In this document: in pieces, positions 1 to 13,038 of the stretch
Layout: the number at the start of each line of letters is the position of its first letter
How positions within the stretch are numbered: the stretch's first letter is position 1
Assembly: GCA_963669155.1 (NCBI GenBank)
Contig: OZ022577.1
Span: forward strand, 26,691,865 to 26,755,864
Origin: Arbacia lixula
Lineage: Eukaryota > Echinodermata > Echinoidea > Arbacioida > Arbaciidae
Direction: 5' to 3'
DNA length: 64,000 bases
Notes under the pieces: generated by a model
Told to the model about the DNA's origin: nothing
What the model saw: the letters and a program-made list of their open reading frames with translations, nothing else
Database searches by the model: none
Program-made: the position numbers and the translations under genes

Positions 1-341
1 GTGGAAATCTTACTCTGTGACAAAGTGGGAAAGTACATAAATCTATGTGCATGTTTTCTGTAATTAATAGCATTGGACTATTGATAAATTAGAATGTTCA
101 AAAAAAGAATGAAATGGTGACTTTAAGGTAGATTTTGTCAAACTTCTCTGTGGGCCTTGAAGGCCATGATTTAATCTAAGGTATGGTATGTCGCATAACA
201 ATACTAACACATGACAAGGTCATTATAATGTGCAATGTGACAAGCAATTTTGATATTTAAGTGTATAATAATACCTGTAACTCAAAGGGAAATTTGACAA
301 ACTATTTAAATGCAAGTTTTGTATTTGAAACACATAATCAG
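1..341 (+). other. Intron sequence upstream of first visible spectrin exon
   Basis: AT-rich sequence with no exon I can support. By inference it is the 3' end of the intron preceding the SH3-encoding exon, because the next exon starts in mid-protein. Confidence 0.6.
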
Positions 342-542
342 GCACAGATGAAGGACAGAAGCTCACCTCGAGGTGATGAGGAAAACTTCACGACAGAGAC
401 AGTTGACGTCCCGTACGAGGTGGAAGAAGAACAGATTGTGCAGCGAGAGGTCATCAAGGAAGTGATTGAGGAGAGGAAGTACCCCCAGGTCAGGGCTTTG
501 TACAACTACAAGGGCCAGGACATGAAAGTAGCCAAGGGAGAG
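342..542 (+). CDS. SPTBN5: Spectrin exon 1: acidic linker and first half of SH3
   Basis: Encodes 67 residues. A glutamate-rich stretch (YEVEEEQIVQREVIKEVIEE) leads into the SH3 start VRALYNYKGQDMKVAKGE. The donor GTAAGG is at 543 and the exon ends in phase 0. A second possible acceptor six bases downstream would start the exon at 348 in the same frame. The SH3 domain is split by intron 1. Confidence 0.9.
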
Positions 543-3500
543 GTAAGGGTCATAGGTCAAAAAGGAGGAGCAAGAACCATCACATGGAGTACAATAAATG
601 ATATATATATATTTTTTTTTTTCATGTAACATGCTGTAAAGTGAACAACTGCCAATATCAATACCAACATCATATCACCCGTAGTAAATAGTAAATCACA
701 TTCTAATGTTTACAGATAATTGTGTACAGTATCTCCTTTACGTTGTAAAGTCACACACAATTTGAAGTGTTTCTGTTTTTTACTGTTGCTGTTGTTTTTA
801 TTCCAATAAACCATTTTCTATCTTTTTATATGTAGAGACCAAAAGTCCAAAAGCAATATAGATTCTTGTATCCATGTGGACACAAGAATCCACATTGCCC
901 AATCAATGGCTCACAACAGCTTCAACAAAAATAGAGTGAATAGCTGGAATAAAAACACACAATATCAATAATAACCATAACTTTTGATGATCAACTGTCA
1001 TGCAATTCTTCCTACCACATCATCCTTCGACTCTTTAGTCACATTGAAAGGATGATGAGAAACCCAATAAATACACACAAATGAATGAATTTCAGAGTGA
1101 CAAATTTCTTTAAAGTGTCAACTCAAGATGATTATGGCTACTTTACAATTCATCGTGCCCATCATCCTTCAGCTCATGATCCTGATAGAGAAGACCAATG
1201 GCGACTGGTGGAGCGTGCGCCGGTCCAACGCACAGGAGGGATTTATTCCAGCCAACTACGTCAAAGAGGTCGACCCCAAGATTGTCAAGAAGAAGGTCAA
1301 ACGCAAGGTCAAAGTCCCCGAGAAGGTCATGGTGAAAGTCACAAAGGTCAGGCAGGAAGTGATAAAGAAGCCGAAGGGCAAGGACAGGAAGAGTGCTCTG
1401 CAGAGGTCAGGAAGTGGTGAGTACAATGCATTTTGGGATATATTTAATGTAAGCCCTGTCTATTAGGAAAAGTGAATAAAGCCAACAAACTCCAACATTT
1501 GTGTTGATGTTTTTCATTTAGATACACAATTTGCACCTACCCTCAATGACTTTAACTCTTTGTGTACTAGATAAAATGCCACTGTAAACGTATGGTTGCA
1601 TCAGCAGTAGCATAAAAGAGGAAAGAAACCAAAGACAAATTAATTGGGTATATTTCACTTCACTAATTTCTCATTTTTAAGCAAGCCAATTGGGTCTTCA
1701 AGGCCTGCAGTTTTAGCCCTCTCATTGTCATTGGCATGAAGATGTGTAGTACGTCATTGGGGGTTTCAAGGCCTGGGAATGTAAGTGTTCAATGCAGCTG
1801 AAATATTGCTTCCCTCTGCAGTGCGAAGGCAGAGCCACCACTTTGATGAGGACAACATTGAGATGCGACTGGCCAGCATCAACAGCACCTACAAGAGGCT
1901 CTGCAAGCTGAGCGAGGCCAGAGCTAGGTACCTAGAGGATGCCATCAAGCTCTTCAGCTTCTACCATGACTGTGATGAGTTCCAGGACTGGATGAAGGAG
2001 AAGGTGGGCACTTTTAGATGTTTTGTAACCTTTTTATACCAGTTAAAATGCTGCTGAATTATTGTTTCAACTTCTACCAACCTTGAGTGGTTTTACTGGG
2101 GCCAGCTTTCATTTATTCCTGTAGAAATACTGCTTCTTTTGTGGTTTGTGTGAACTAACCTCTCACATTTGACCTCTGACATCTGACCTTTTTCTCTTAA
2201 TTCACTAGGAGAAGGCCCTGAAGAAGAAAGAGAGCTTCTCAGAGCATGTGGAGGCCACTCGTCGCAAATTCGAGAACCTGCTGACAGACCTGGTGGCCAA
2301 CCAGGGCCGAGTGGAGCGCATCAACAAGATGGCTGACCGCTTCGTGGAGACGGGCCACAGTAAGCAGGCAGACGTCCGCAGCCGCCAGAGGGAGGTCAAC
2401 GCACTCTGGCAGCGGCTCCTGCAGCTCAAGGCAGAGAAAGAGAAGATGCTGGAGGGGGCATCCAGGTAAAGGAGAACCTTTATGAAGAATCAATACAAAT
2501 GAATGCAAATAAGCAGGAGAATGGAGGCCTTGGGTATTGGTTCCTACGTATCATGTCATTATCATAGGCCCAGTGGTTAGCCTAGTGGATAGTCGTGCAA
2601 GCCTTCAAGCTATGGGCTTCTATTCTCTCTGCTTATTTTTGTAACAGATTGATCAATCAATCTTTTTATTGCAGAGAGAAACAACAAAGAAAAAAAAAAG
2701 AGACCAACTTTCAATAAACTTATGGAGAAAGTTTATGGTACTGCCCATTAAAGTTTTGTTTGGGGGATGGAGGACTCTAAGCTATTCTTGGTGGTTGCTT
2801 GGCTGTTCTTGGTGGATTGTAGTAGGACCTTATTAGTCCATTACAAACAATCAAACTCTAAATTCCATTGATTCCCGCCCCCCCTAGCATTGAGCTGTAC
2901 AACCACTCCTGGGGGGAGACCAAGGAGTGGATCATGGACAAGTTTCGGGCTCTGACCTCCGATGACCCCGGCAAGCAAGCGTTGCCCGCCGAGGCGCTCC
3001 AACGCAAGTATGAGAATCTCCAGAGGGAGCTAACACCCGTCATGGACAAACTACGCAAGCTGGGACTGCTTGCTCAAGCGTAAGAAATGATTGCTCAATC
3101 ATTTCTCTGTTAATTTATGTTATATTGCATTGATATGTATTTGTTTATGTGTCAATTTAAATTTTTTTCTTGTATGTGTGGACCCCTATGTGGGAGTTAG
3201 GATTCCTGTCTTTCACTGGTTTATTTCAATGATTAGTAATGATTAGGAATATTTTGTCTCGTTACATTCCTGCCAACATGTGGGCTTATGTTAAACTTGC
3301 CCCAGTTCTCTCTCTTTCTTTCTCCAGTACAAATGATGCCCAGAACAAACAAACAATATTTTAATACTATTTTGTGAACATAAAAATTATGATGGTGATG
3401 AAAGCAGCAGCGGTATGGTTAGAACTCTAGGCACAAGTCTATTTAAAACCATGAACATGAGGCACAAACCGAATGATCATAGCATGGTATTTAGATCACT

Positions 3501-6500
3501 GTTGGCACATAGTTTTCCAATTTCCTGAATATCAGTTTAATATATATTTGTATATACATGTACATGTAGCTAGGATAATTTTGGTACATTACTGGTACAA
3601 CATTGTTGCACCACTGAAATGGCCTAATGAGCAATGAAGCTGTTGGAATGGTATTTATGATCAATGATAAGTTACAATAAATGTAGAGCCAAAGGCAGTA
3701 GAACACTTTTGTATTTTTCGCAGAGTGAAGACGTCTTACCCTGATGAAGGGGACCACATCAGCGGCCGTCAGGAGGAGATCCGGAAGCTCTGGGACAATC
3801 TGGAGGACAAGGCTAGTGAGAGGAAGGCCCAGCTGGCCCAGTCCAGAGACATAACCATGTTCCACAATGAGTCTAAAGAGTTGGTGAGTGTCGGTCCTAG
3901 CATTGTTAGTCTAGAGGACAAGGCTAGTGAGAGGAAGGCCCAGCTGGCCCAGTCCAGAGATATTACCATGTTCCACAATGAGTCTAAAGAGCTGGTGAGT
4001 GTCGGTCCTAGCATTGTTAGTCTAGAGGACAAGGCTAGTGAGAGGAAGGCCCACCTGGCCCAGTCCAGAGATATTACCATGTTCCACAATGAGTCTAAAG
4101 AGCTGGTGAGTGTGTCGGTCCTAGCATTGTTAGTCTAGAGGACAAGGCTAGTGAGAGGAAGGCCCAGCTGGCCCAGTCCAGAGATATTACCATGTTCCAC
4201 AATGAGTCTAAAGAGCTGGTGAGTGTCGGTCCTAGCATTGTTAGTCTAGAGGACAAGGCTAGTGAGAGGAAGGCCCAGCTGGCCCAGTCCAGAGATATTA
4301 CCATGTTCCACAATGAGTCTAAAGAGCTGGTGAGTGTGTCGGTCCTAGCATTGTTAGTCTAGAGGACAAGGCTAGTGAGAGGAAGGCCCAGCTGGCCCAG
4401 TCCAGAGATATTACCATGTTCCACAATGAGTCTAAAGAGCTGGTGAGTGTGTTGGTCCTCTCATCGTTAGTCCAGAGGACTACACTAGTAAGAAGAAGGC
4501 CCAGCTGGCCCTGTCCAGAGACATTACCGTGTTCCACAATGAGTCTAAAGAGCTGGTGAGTGTGTTGGTCCTCTCATTGTTAGTCCAGAGGACTACACTA
4601 GTAAGAAGAAGGCCCAGCTGGCCCTGTCCAGAGACATTACCATGTTCCACAATGAGTCTAAAGAGCTGGTGAGTGTGTTGGTCCTGGCATTGTTAGTCTA
4701 GAGGACAAGGCTAGTGAGAGGAAGGCCCAGCTGGCCCAGTCCAGAGACATTACCATGTTCCACGATGAGTCTAAAGAGCTGGTGTGTGGGTTGATCCTTG
4801 CATTGTCAGTCCAGAAGACAAGGCTTATTTTATTTAGAGCAATGAATGTGTCAGTTCGAGGAGCGAAAGTGTGATTTAAATCTTTATTTTTGCCAAATTA
4901 AATTTTTCAAATCATTCAAATCGAAGAGTTAATTACGAAGTTGATACATATATTAGATCAACAGAAAGTTATCAACCTTGTGCAGATATTTAAGCTCTTT
5001 CATTTGTGGCATATTTATGATTTGTAATACTTGACATAAAACAAGCTTGCTAATGTGTTAAGAGGTCACTTATGAACTACAGAGTGATTCATCACTTAAC
5101 ACCAAGAAAGTATATGCTATTGCCTTCTCTGTTTGCAGCTGGCTTGGTGTAATGAGATGAATGGGAAGCTACTGGACACAGAGCAAGCCAAGGACGTTGC
5201 AGGGTCTGAAGATCTGCTCAAGAGACACAGTGACCTACTGCAGGACATAGAAGCACATGGAGACAAGTCAGTTCACAAACAAAAGCCCTTGAGTAACTTG
5301 ACAATAAAAGTCTTGAATGATAAGATGATGTTTAACACCATATTGAAAGTCTTGGATGATATAAACGTGGCTAGTATCTATTTGAGACATGATTTGAGAC
5401 ATGTATTATTCCTTGAGCCTGATTCATCAATATGATATGTGTTTTAAATGTTGGTTTAATTCTGTCATTGCATCCCTCCAAGTTATCTGTTAAATGATGA
5501 ATAAATCAACATTAAAAGTCTTGAAAAGGTAGAATTTTTCTGGTATCTAGCATGGTTTAAAAAGAAATAGTCATTTATTTTATTCCCCAGCTCTACACCT
5601 CAATATGTTATAAATATTATATAGGTGTTGTTAACAAAACAGACACTTTTGAACAAAAATAAACAAAAATGTCTGAGGGGAGCAGGTTTTGTGACATTTC
5701 ATGTTTTCATATTCTTGTGAGAATTCTTACAATATTCACAAAGATTTTGATTTTCTTTTTTTTTAAAATCAAGAACAGCATTTGGTTGTATATCAGATTA
5801 TTAATTCAAACACAACAGTATCCATTCCACTGTCCAGTGCCATCATAGTGTCATTAATAAATCCTTATGCTTCTGGCAGAAAGCACCTTGTGGATTGGCG
5901 TATGGCATGTTGAGTTCAAAATTCATGGTTCATTTTTATTTGACTGATAACTAAATCTAGCTTCTCTTCATTTCTATCTCAAGGTTTACAAAGCTCACTA
6001 AGCTTGGGACCCAGCTGCTGAAGACATTGCCTGAGTCGATGACCATTGGCCACAAGGTGGAGAAACTCGCTGCCATGAAGGATGATCTGAAGCACAGATG
6101 GAACAAGAGAAACACGCACCTGAAAGATGCCTTGGACCTAGCTGTAAGTGTGCTCGTCTCTTGGAAGGAGAATGAAACCCCAGCAATAAGTTGACTTAAA
6201 TAAAAGCTGACAAATTAGAGAAACAGAGTAGCAAAAGTTTGAGAAAAATCAGACATATCATAAAGAAGTTTTTTTGTGTTTAAAAATTTTCATCATTAGC
6301 CCTGTAAGTTTGTTTTGTAAATCAAAGGTAGGCAAATTATGCTCTAGGCTTTTTCTTATGTGTGCATGATACAAGCACAATGACAATTCTATTGTATGTC
6401 ATTTCAGACCAATGGTTTCCATCAGTGAAAATTTGATTAAGATATTTGATTCCGTATTTATGCAAAGTCAACAGGCAACACAAGTGTGTGGATATATGTA

Positions 6501-9500
6501 ATTGTCAAATACACTTTATTAATTGTTGTTTGAAGAGTAATGCTATGAATTAATAATTGAATATCATATGACAAAAGATCAATTTTCATGATACTGTATA
6601 TGCTTATTCTATTAATTCTCACATAATAATTCTTACATTATTATCTCTTTGTGTGTCACATGTGCATATCTTCACCAGTAATACATGTAAATCCTATAGA
6701 GCAATATTTAGTCTGGCACAGAAAGGGTTAACTAATGTTACTTTGTTCTCGTTTCCCCCCATGTTTGCTCTGATCTGTATCTTGTAGGTGTTCAACCGAG
6801 AGGCAGACCAGATCGATGCAACAACGAGTGGCCATGAAGACTTCCTGGACTTCAATGCATTGGGGGTACAGTAATTTTGCCCATCACTCCTCAATCAAAC
6901 ATATGTCCTTCTTTGTAACCTTCTCAGTCCCATAGGACATACACTTTGTCATAATTTATGTGGAAATTTGATTGTTTAGTACTTAGAGAATTTACCAATT
7001 TGATGTTTTAAAAAAAAGAGTCTTTCTTATTCTCACACAAATTTATGAATAAACTATAAATATAATTGATAGTTTAACAATCTTCATAGTTTGGTTTATT
7101 TGAGAAGTGTTGAATGTGTTTGAATTTTTTCTTGTAAATCCCTTTAATTCATGTGTCGTATGCAGAAATGTGTGTGTCTCATTGTCGTAGCAAGAGTCAA
7201 AGAATTGATTAAATGCAAAGAACAACAGTATTTATTTCGTAAAAGCATGTCTTGAGTTTTGGCTTTTGCGAACCCTGATCTGATTAGGACTTAAACAATT
7301 GCCATGGCACCGCAGTAACATAGGGGATGAAGCTTAATTGCACCCTATGACGAATTGTAATTTCAATCATAACCCGCCCTCTATTGTCCATGCAGCAGAT
7401 TACGAGGTGCTTAGTATTGAGTGGAGAAAAGTCAGCCTGGAAAAACGCAGGCTCATGAAATAACATGTCAATTTGTTTCATTCAAATATGAACCCTTTTT
7501 GTTGTATCTTTCCCTATTTAACATGTGATTCTTCATTCTGCAGAGCACTGTTGAAAGTGTGCAATCCCTGATGAAGAGACACAAGGACTTCATGAAGAAG
7601 TTTGACCTTCAGGAGGAGAAGGTCAAAGGGCTGACAGACATGGCCAGTGCCCTCATTGACAGACAACACTACGCAAAGAACTTGTGAGTGTGAATAAGGC
7701 TTGTATTATTGGAATGAAAGGAATTTGTTATTGTGAACAAAATGTGTACTATGTGAATGCAAAACGCTTGTGAGCAAGATGTGTACTTTTAAGAACTCAA
7801 AGAACTTGTGAGTTTAGCAAGGCGTGCACTTTGTGAATGCAGCTATGGCATTGAATTCAGCCTACCCAAAACAAATTTTATGATTCAAAGTGCATGATAA
7901 TGACAAAAATAATTTGTCCGTTTGTCCTGTGTAGTGTTGCTTCTCGCAGAGATGCCATTGTCGATAGAAGGAATAAGGTGAAGCAGCGAAGTGAGGAGAG
8001 ATTTCAGTCCCTGAAGGAATCACAAGAACACCTTGAATTTGTCAGAGATGCTGATGAGGTAAGTAACCAGTTACTTCAGCGATGTCAAATCCCCGGGTCC
8101 TTTGTAATATACTCTGAAATGAAAAATGGGTTACCCAATCCCAGGAAACCTAGCAAACACAACTTGGAACTCTTATTAAAGCATTATAAATGAGTGGCAT
8201 TGATGTTTGCTATACTTGTTAATTGGCAAATCGGTTTCAGTAGGATTGTTTTAAATGTTGCCTGTCAGTCTGTGAAAGAAATGTTTCTATGAGGGAATGC
8301 CATGAAGAAATTGATTTTCATAAGATGTTGGTCACTCTCTAAATCTATTCCATTAAAGAATAAATGTCAGCTTTCTAATTGCCATGAAATGCATAATTGA
8401 TAGGAGTATGCTCACTTTGATTGATCGTTCTTTGCATTTTTACGTTGATTCCATTTATGGTGGAGTTTATTGTGGGTTGATTATAATCTATATAAATTAT
8501 AATTTAGGGTTTGTGCTCTAAAAAATGATGGAATAAATTATTTAACCAGCCATATTTTCATATCGCCATAAAAGTGCTAATGTTTTGCACTTCTATCAAC
8601 ACTTCTACCAACCTGAAGTACTTTTACTGAGCCTTTGTATACTCCCGATGCCATCCTCATGCCATTTAATTTCACTAAGTTGATTTCTTCTCAGCTGCTT
8701 GGGATGTAACATGGTGACAATGCATACCCAGAATCCCTATTGAGTTGTGGCTTGGTATTCTTTATCCAAAATCAGATGGCATGAGGAAGTCTTAAGGAGT
8801 AGACAAAAGCTTGTCCCAGTAATATTACTGAAGCTTGGTAGCGGGAAAAACGGCAGTGTATCATATAACCCAACCAATGAAAGTATTTTGTATTAAAGCT
8901 ATCTTTGTTTAACCCTTTGCTCACCAAACAAAATGCTACTCCATAGGAAATTTATGTATTACTTGTGCAAAAATGCCTCAGTGGTGCAAAAATCGTTCAA
9001 ATGATGTGAATGGTTTCGTAGATGTCGCTGTGGATTGCAGAGAAGTTTGCCATTGCTGAGGACAAGTCGTACCGAGAGCTGACCAACATTCCGGGAAAGG
9101 TCAAGAAGCACCAGGCCTTTGAAGCAGAGATTGTGGCCAACAGGGAGAGGCTGGACAAACTCAATGAGGTATGTCAGGGTTGGAGCAGTGTTTGTTTTCA
9201 GGACACACTTTCCGTTTTACTTATCATTCGGGAGAAATGTGAGCTGTTGCCATAAAACTGTGATAAAGTCATCAGACATGGATTGTAATCATCGTGTAGT
9301 GCCTAAATAAATTCTAAGCATTCATATATGTCACACATATTTATATTGGACTTGCTGCAAAGAAGGGGAAGAAATGAAAAGAGAGGGCCCCGTCTTGTAA
9401 AGAGTTGCGATTGATCTGGATCATAAGTCCAATTCCCTACCTGGAATGAACAGTTATGCTTGATATCAGTCACAACTTTTTAAATGACAGGTCATTTATC

Positions 9501-12500
9501 TCAACTATTGTAAATGACTATTAATCATACCAACTCAATTAAGGATGGTGCAAGGTGGTTCAAGTATGTCGTCACTCTCTCCCTCGTGTGTCCTTTGTTG
9601 CCCAGACTGGCCAGGCCCTTATCGCCTCCCAGAATACACATGGCGACGAGACCCAGGCCCTGCTCCGAACAATCCAGTCGCGCTGGTCGGAGCTGCGGTC
9701 CCGCGCCGAGGACCGTGGCTCCAAGCTGCAGCAGGCACTGCAGGAGCAGGAGCTGATCCGGGAGGTGGAGGATGCAGCCGTCGTCATCCAGGAGATGGAG
9801 GTTGCCATGGCAACACAGGATGCGGGCCAGGACCTGAGGAGCGTCAAGAATCTGCTGAAAAAACAGCAAGTAAGGCGGACGTCGCAACTAACCACTGCCT
9901 GTTGCTGCAATATTTTATCATTCCTGTTTAGCAGTCAAATTATTTGCGGACTCCAAGCTGTTTTGTTTTCAGAGCTTCTAAAAATTCCATATTTTGAATA
10001 AATACAATCTGTGCAATCACTCTTTAAATATCATTCATTAAATATCATATCATTCGTTTTATGTTTTTTGAATATCACATATCTTGAGAACTGCTGGATA
10101 GATTCTCGAGTGGTAAGAGAGGAAGTATTTATTTTACATCCCGTAAGCATTCCTTTTTCGTGTACACACTCGAGGCGTGTTCGATGGAGCATAAATTCCA
10201 TGAACATTTGGCGAAGAACTAGTTATGTTCTAGACTAGAATCTGTTAACGTCCAAGGTGTTGTATTAAACAAATAGTTAATACTCCTAATTCATGCTGTG
10301 GAACAAGATTTTGTGTTTGAGGAAAGATGAGATGTTGATTCAACTTGGCTTTGCCTCATTGACTAGAGCGCCTAACCTTTCACCTCATGCAAAATCTTGT
10401 ACCATCACACTCATGACCATTCACTCTTTGTAATAGATCATGGATGAATGATTACATGTCCACTGTTTTTGTTTTTCAGTTGCTAGATACAGAGATTTCG
10501 CTGCAGGCAGCGCGGCTACAGGGACTGTCCAAGCAAGCGCAGCAGCTAGAGACCCAGGGACACTTTGATGCAGACAAGATCAAATCAGAGACAGCTTTCA
10601 TCAACCACAAGTAAGAGAGAGATACACAGTCTGTTTCTTTTTCTTTTCTTCTACTAGTGTTTTAAATTCCTAGTTAAATGGTACTTTCGTTCAAAAAAAC
10701 ATTTTCTGCATTCTCCTTTATTAGTCGATATGTAACCTCCTTTTTTTTCTTTCCTCTTCTCCCCTTTCTCTCCATTAAGGATTATGTAGTATGCTTGTAT
10801 TTTTTTCATATGGGGTAATAAGTAAACTGTATCCCATGTGTATAACTGTGAAATGGGACCATTCCAACAAGCCTGCATGCTTTTTATTGTTCTTGCCGCA
10901 AACTTTTTATTCTGCACTCTTGAAAATTATTTTTTAAAGAAGAAATAACCGAGATTGACATTGAAAGAATTGAAATTGGGGGCATTGAGGCTCTCGCAGA
11001 ATTTTTAGAGACACACTCTGTCTTCAGCCACCCTTCATACATCCACCTACTGATCGTAAAATAATCCACTAGTGCAATGTTCAGATTTAAGAGGAATTTT
11101 GGAATACCCCCCCAGGTTCAAGGAGCTGCAGGCGCCAGCAGCCAAGAGACGACACCAGCTGGAGGAGTCTCTGAGGGTGCAGCAGTTCTACCATGATGTA
11201 GACATGGAGCTTCAATGGGTGCGAGACCACGCCCCTGCAGCCACCTCTACCAACTACGGCAGGGACCTCACCTCCACACAGAGCATGCTCAAGAAACATC
11301 AGGTGGGAATTTATTTAATCTTAGTTAAATGTAGACAATCATACAAGGTACAATGATATTTATATAGTCTTTTTGAATTCAGTTCAAATATTGTATATCA
11401 TTATTATAAAAATGTCTTTCCAGAAATAAGTTTTTCATTTTTATCCTGCCAGAAACTTGAGGCTGAGCTGACCGGTCACCAGCCGGCCATTGATGGGGTC
11501 CTCAGCACCGGTCAGGGTTTGATCGACGCTGGTCACTTTGCCCTCCAGGAGGTCCAGGAACGGTGCCAGGACCTGTCCCTGGCCTGGGACCAGCTGCAGG
11601 ACCAGGGGCTGGCCAGGAGGAAGCAACTGGACATGGCCTTTGAAGCCCAGCAGGTACTGGATTCATAACGCCTCCATGACCAGAGGGAAAGTTAACATTA
11701 TTTTGGCTTTCATATTAGCAACCTTAAAAAAATAGAACGTTGTGAATTAAGACAACATGAAAAATATGGTCTAGTGCAATAATTATGCCTATTTGAAGAG
11801 CAAAAATTTGATTTCAGCTGGTCCAGCCTGCTACCAATTTGAATATTGAATAAGAAGTGTGGCCCTTTTGCAGGTCAACAGAATCAAAATGTGGAAATAC
11901 CACAGGGAATAGAAGAAAATACTGTGTATTAACTTCCCTCACATTACTAGAACTGGACACTGACTTGAAGCTGGAATATATTGATCACTACCATGAAAAA
12001 TTCAGCAGTTCCTGCAACTTATAGACCAAGACCGCAATAGTGCACATCACAACTCTTTGGACTGCAGAGTAATGCTTTGTTGCGCTGCACTGTGCAGTAT
12101 GATGTGCTATATGAATGTAGAATATGGTTGCAACTTAAAGAAGCGTTTGGAACATAAACTAGAATAGTTTGTCACTCTTCCTGAAATGGTTCAAGGCTAT
12201 GACTATGAGATTTCATGCATGATATTGTTAGGGTTTACTGTTGATCCAGGCCGGGTTTTGTTATTTCTTTTAGGGGTAACACTACCTTTGAAATGTGATA
12301 CTATTATGCATTTACAATTAACTATCTTCCCTTTGACAGTACTACTCTGAAGTGGCAGAAGCTGAGTCCTGGCTGAGTGAGAAGCTGTCGTTGTCCAGTC
12401 TGGCTGACTATGGCAAAGACGAGGATGCCACTGAGAAGATGATCACCAGGAACAGGGTAGGTTTAGTGTTAATGTTATCCACAGAACGTATCAGAAATGT

Positions 12501-12913
12501 CAACCAGTACAATGGTATTGTATTAAGTACATAGTAGAGTATATAGTGTTGAGTATAATACAATTTTATTGTGATGTTCCCAGGCCCTGGTTCAATCTAC
12601 TCCGCAGTAAAGAAACTGGTTTGTACAGTATTATGCAGAAGATCAGCTTCTCTTCTCTGGTCGCATAAAGTGACATGATGATGGTGATGATGGAGATGAA
12701 AGTGATGGTGATGTCACTATAAATGTATGCCAAGTGAGGGGGGCAGAGAGACAGGAGTTACCAAGATGGAGTCAGTTCAATGATAAAGGGCATTTGGTCC
12801 TTTCTCGTCATTATATTTCAAACTGTGGTTGTAGTTGTGTTGATTGGCTGCACAACCTAGCAATATGATGATGGTGATGATGGTAATGATGGTGATGATG
12901 ATGGTGATGATGG

Positions 12914-12951
<38 letters not shown>

Positions 12952-12954
12952 GCA

Positions 12955-12990
<36 letters not shown>

Positions 12991-12993
12991 GTA

Positions 12994-13038
<45 letters not shown>

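Noticed and set aside
3769-4537. Minus-strand open frames with repeated MWNMVISLDW
   Set aside because: Antisense of the exon 6 tandem array.
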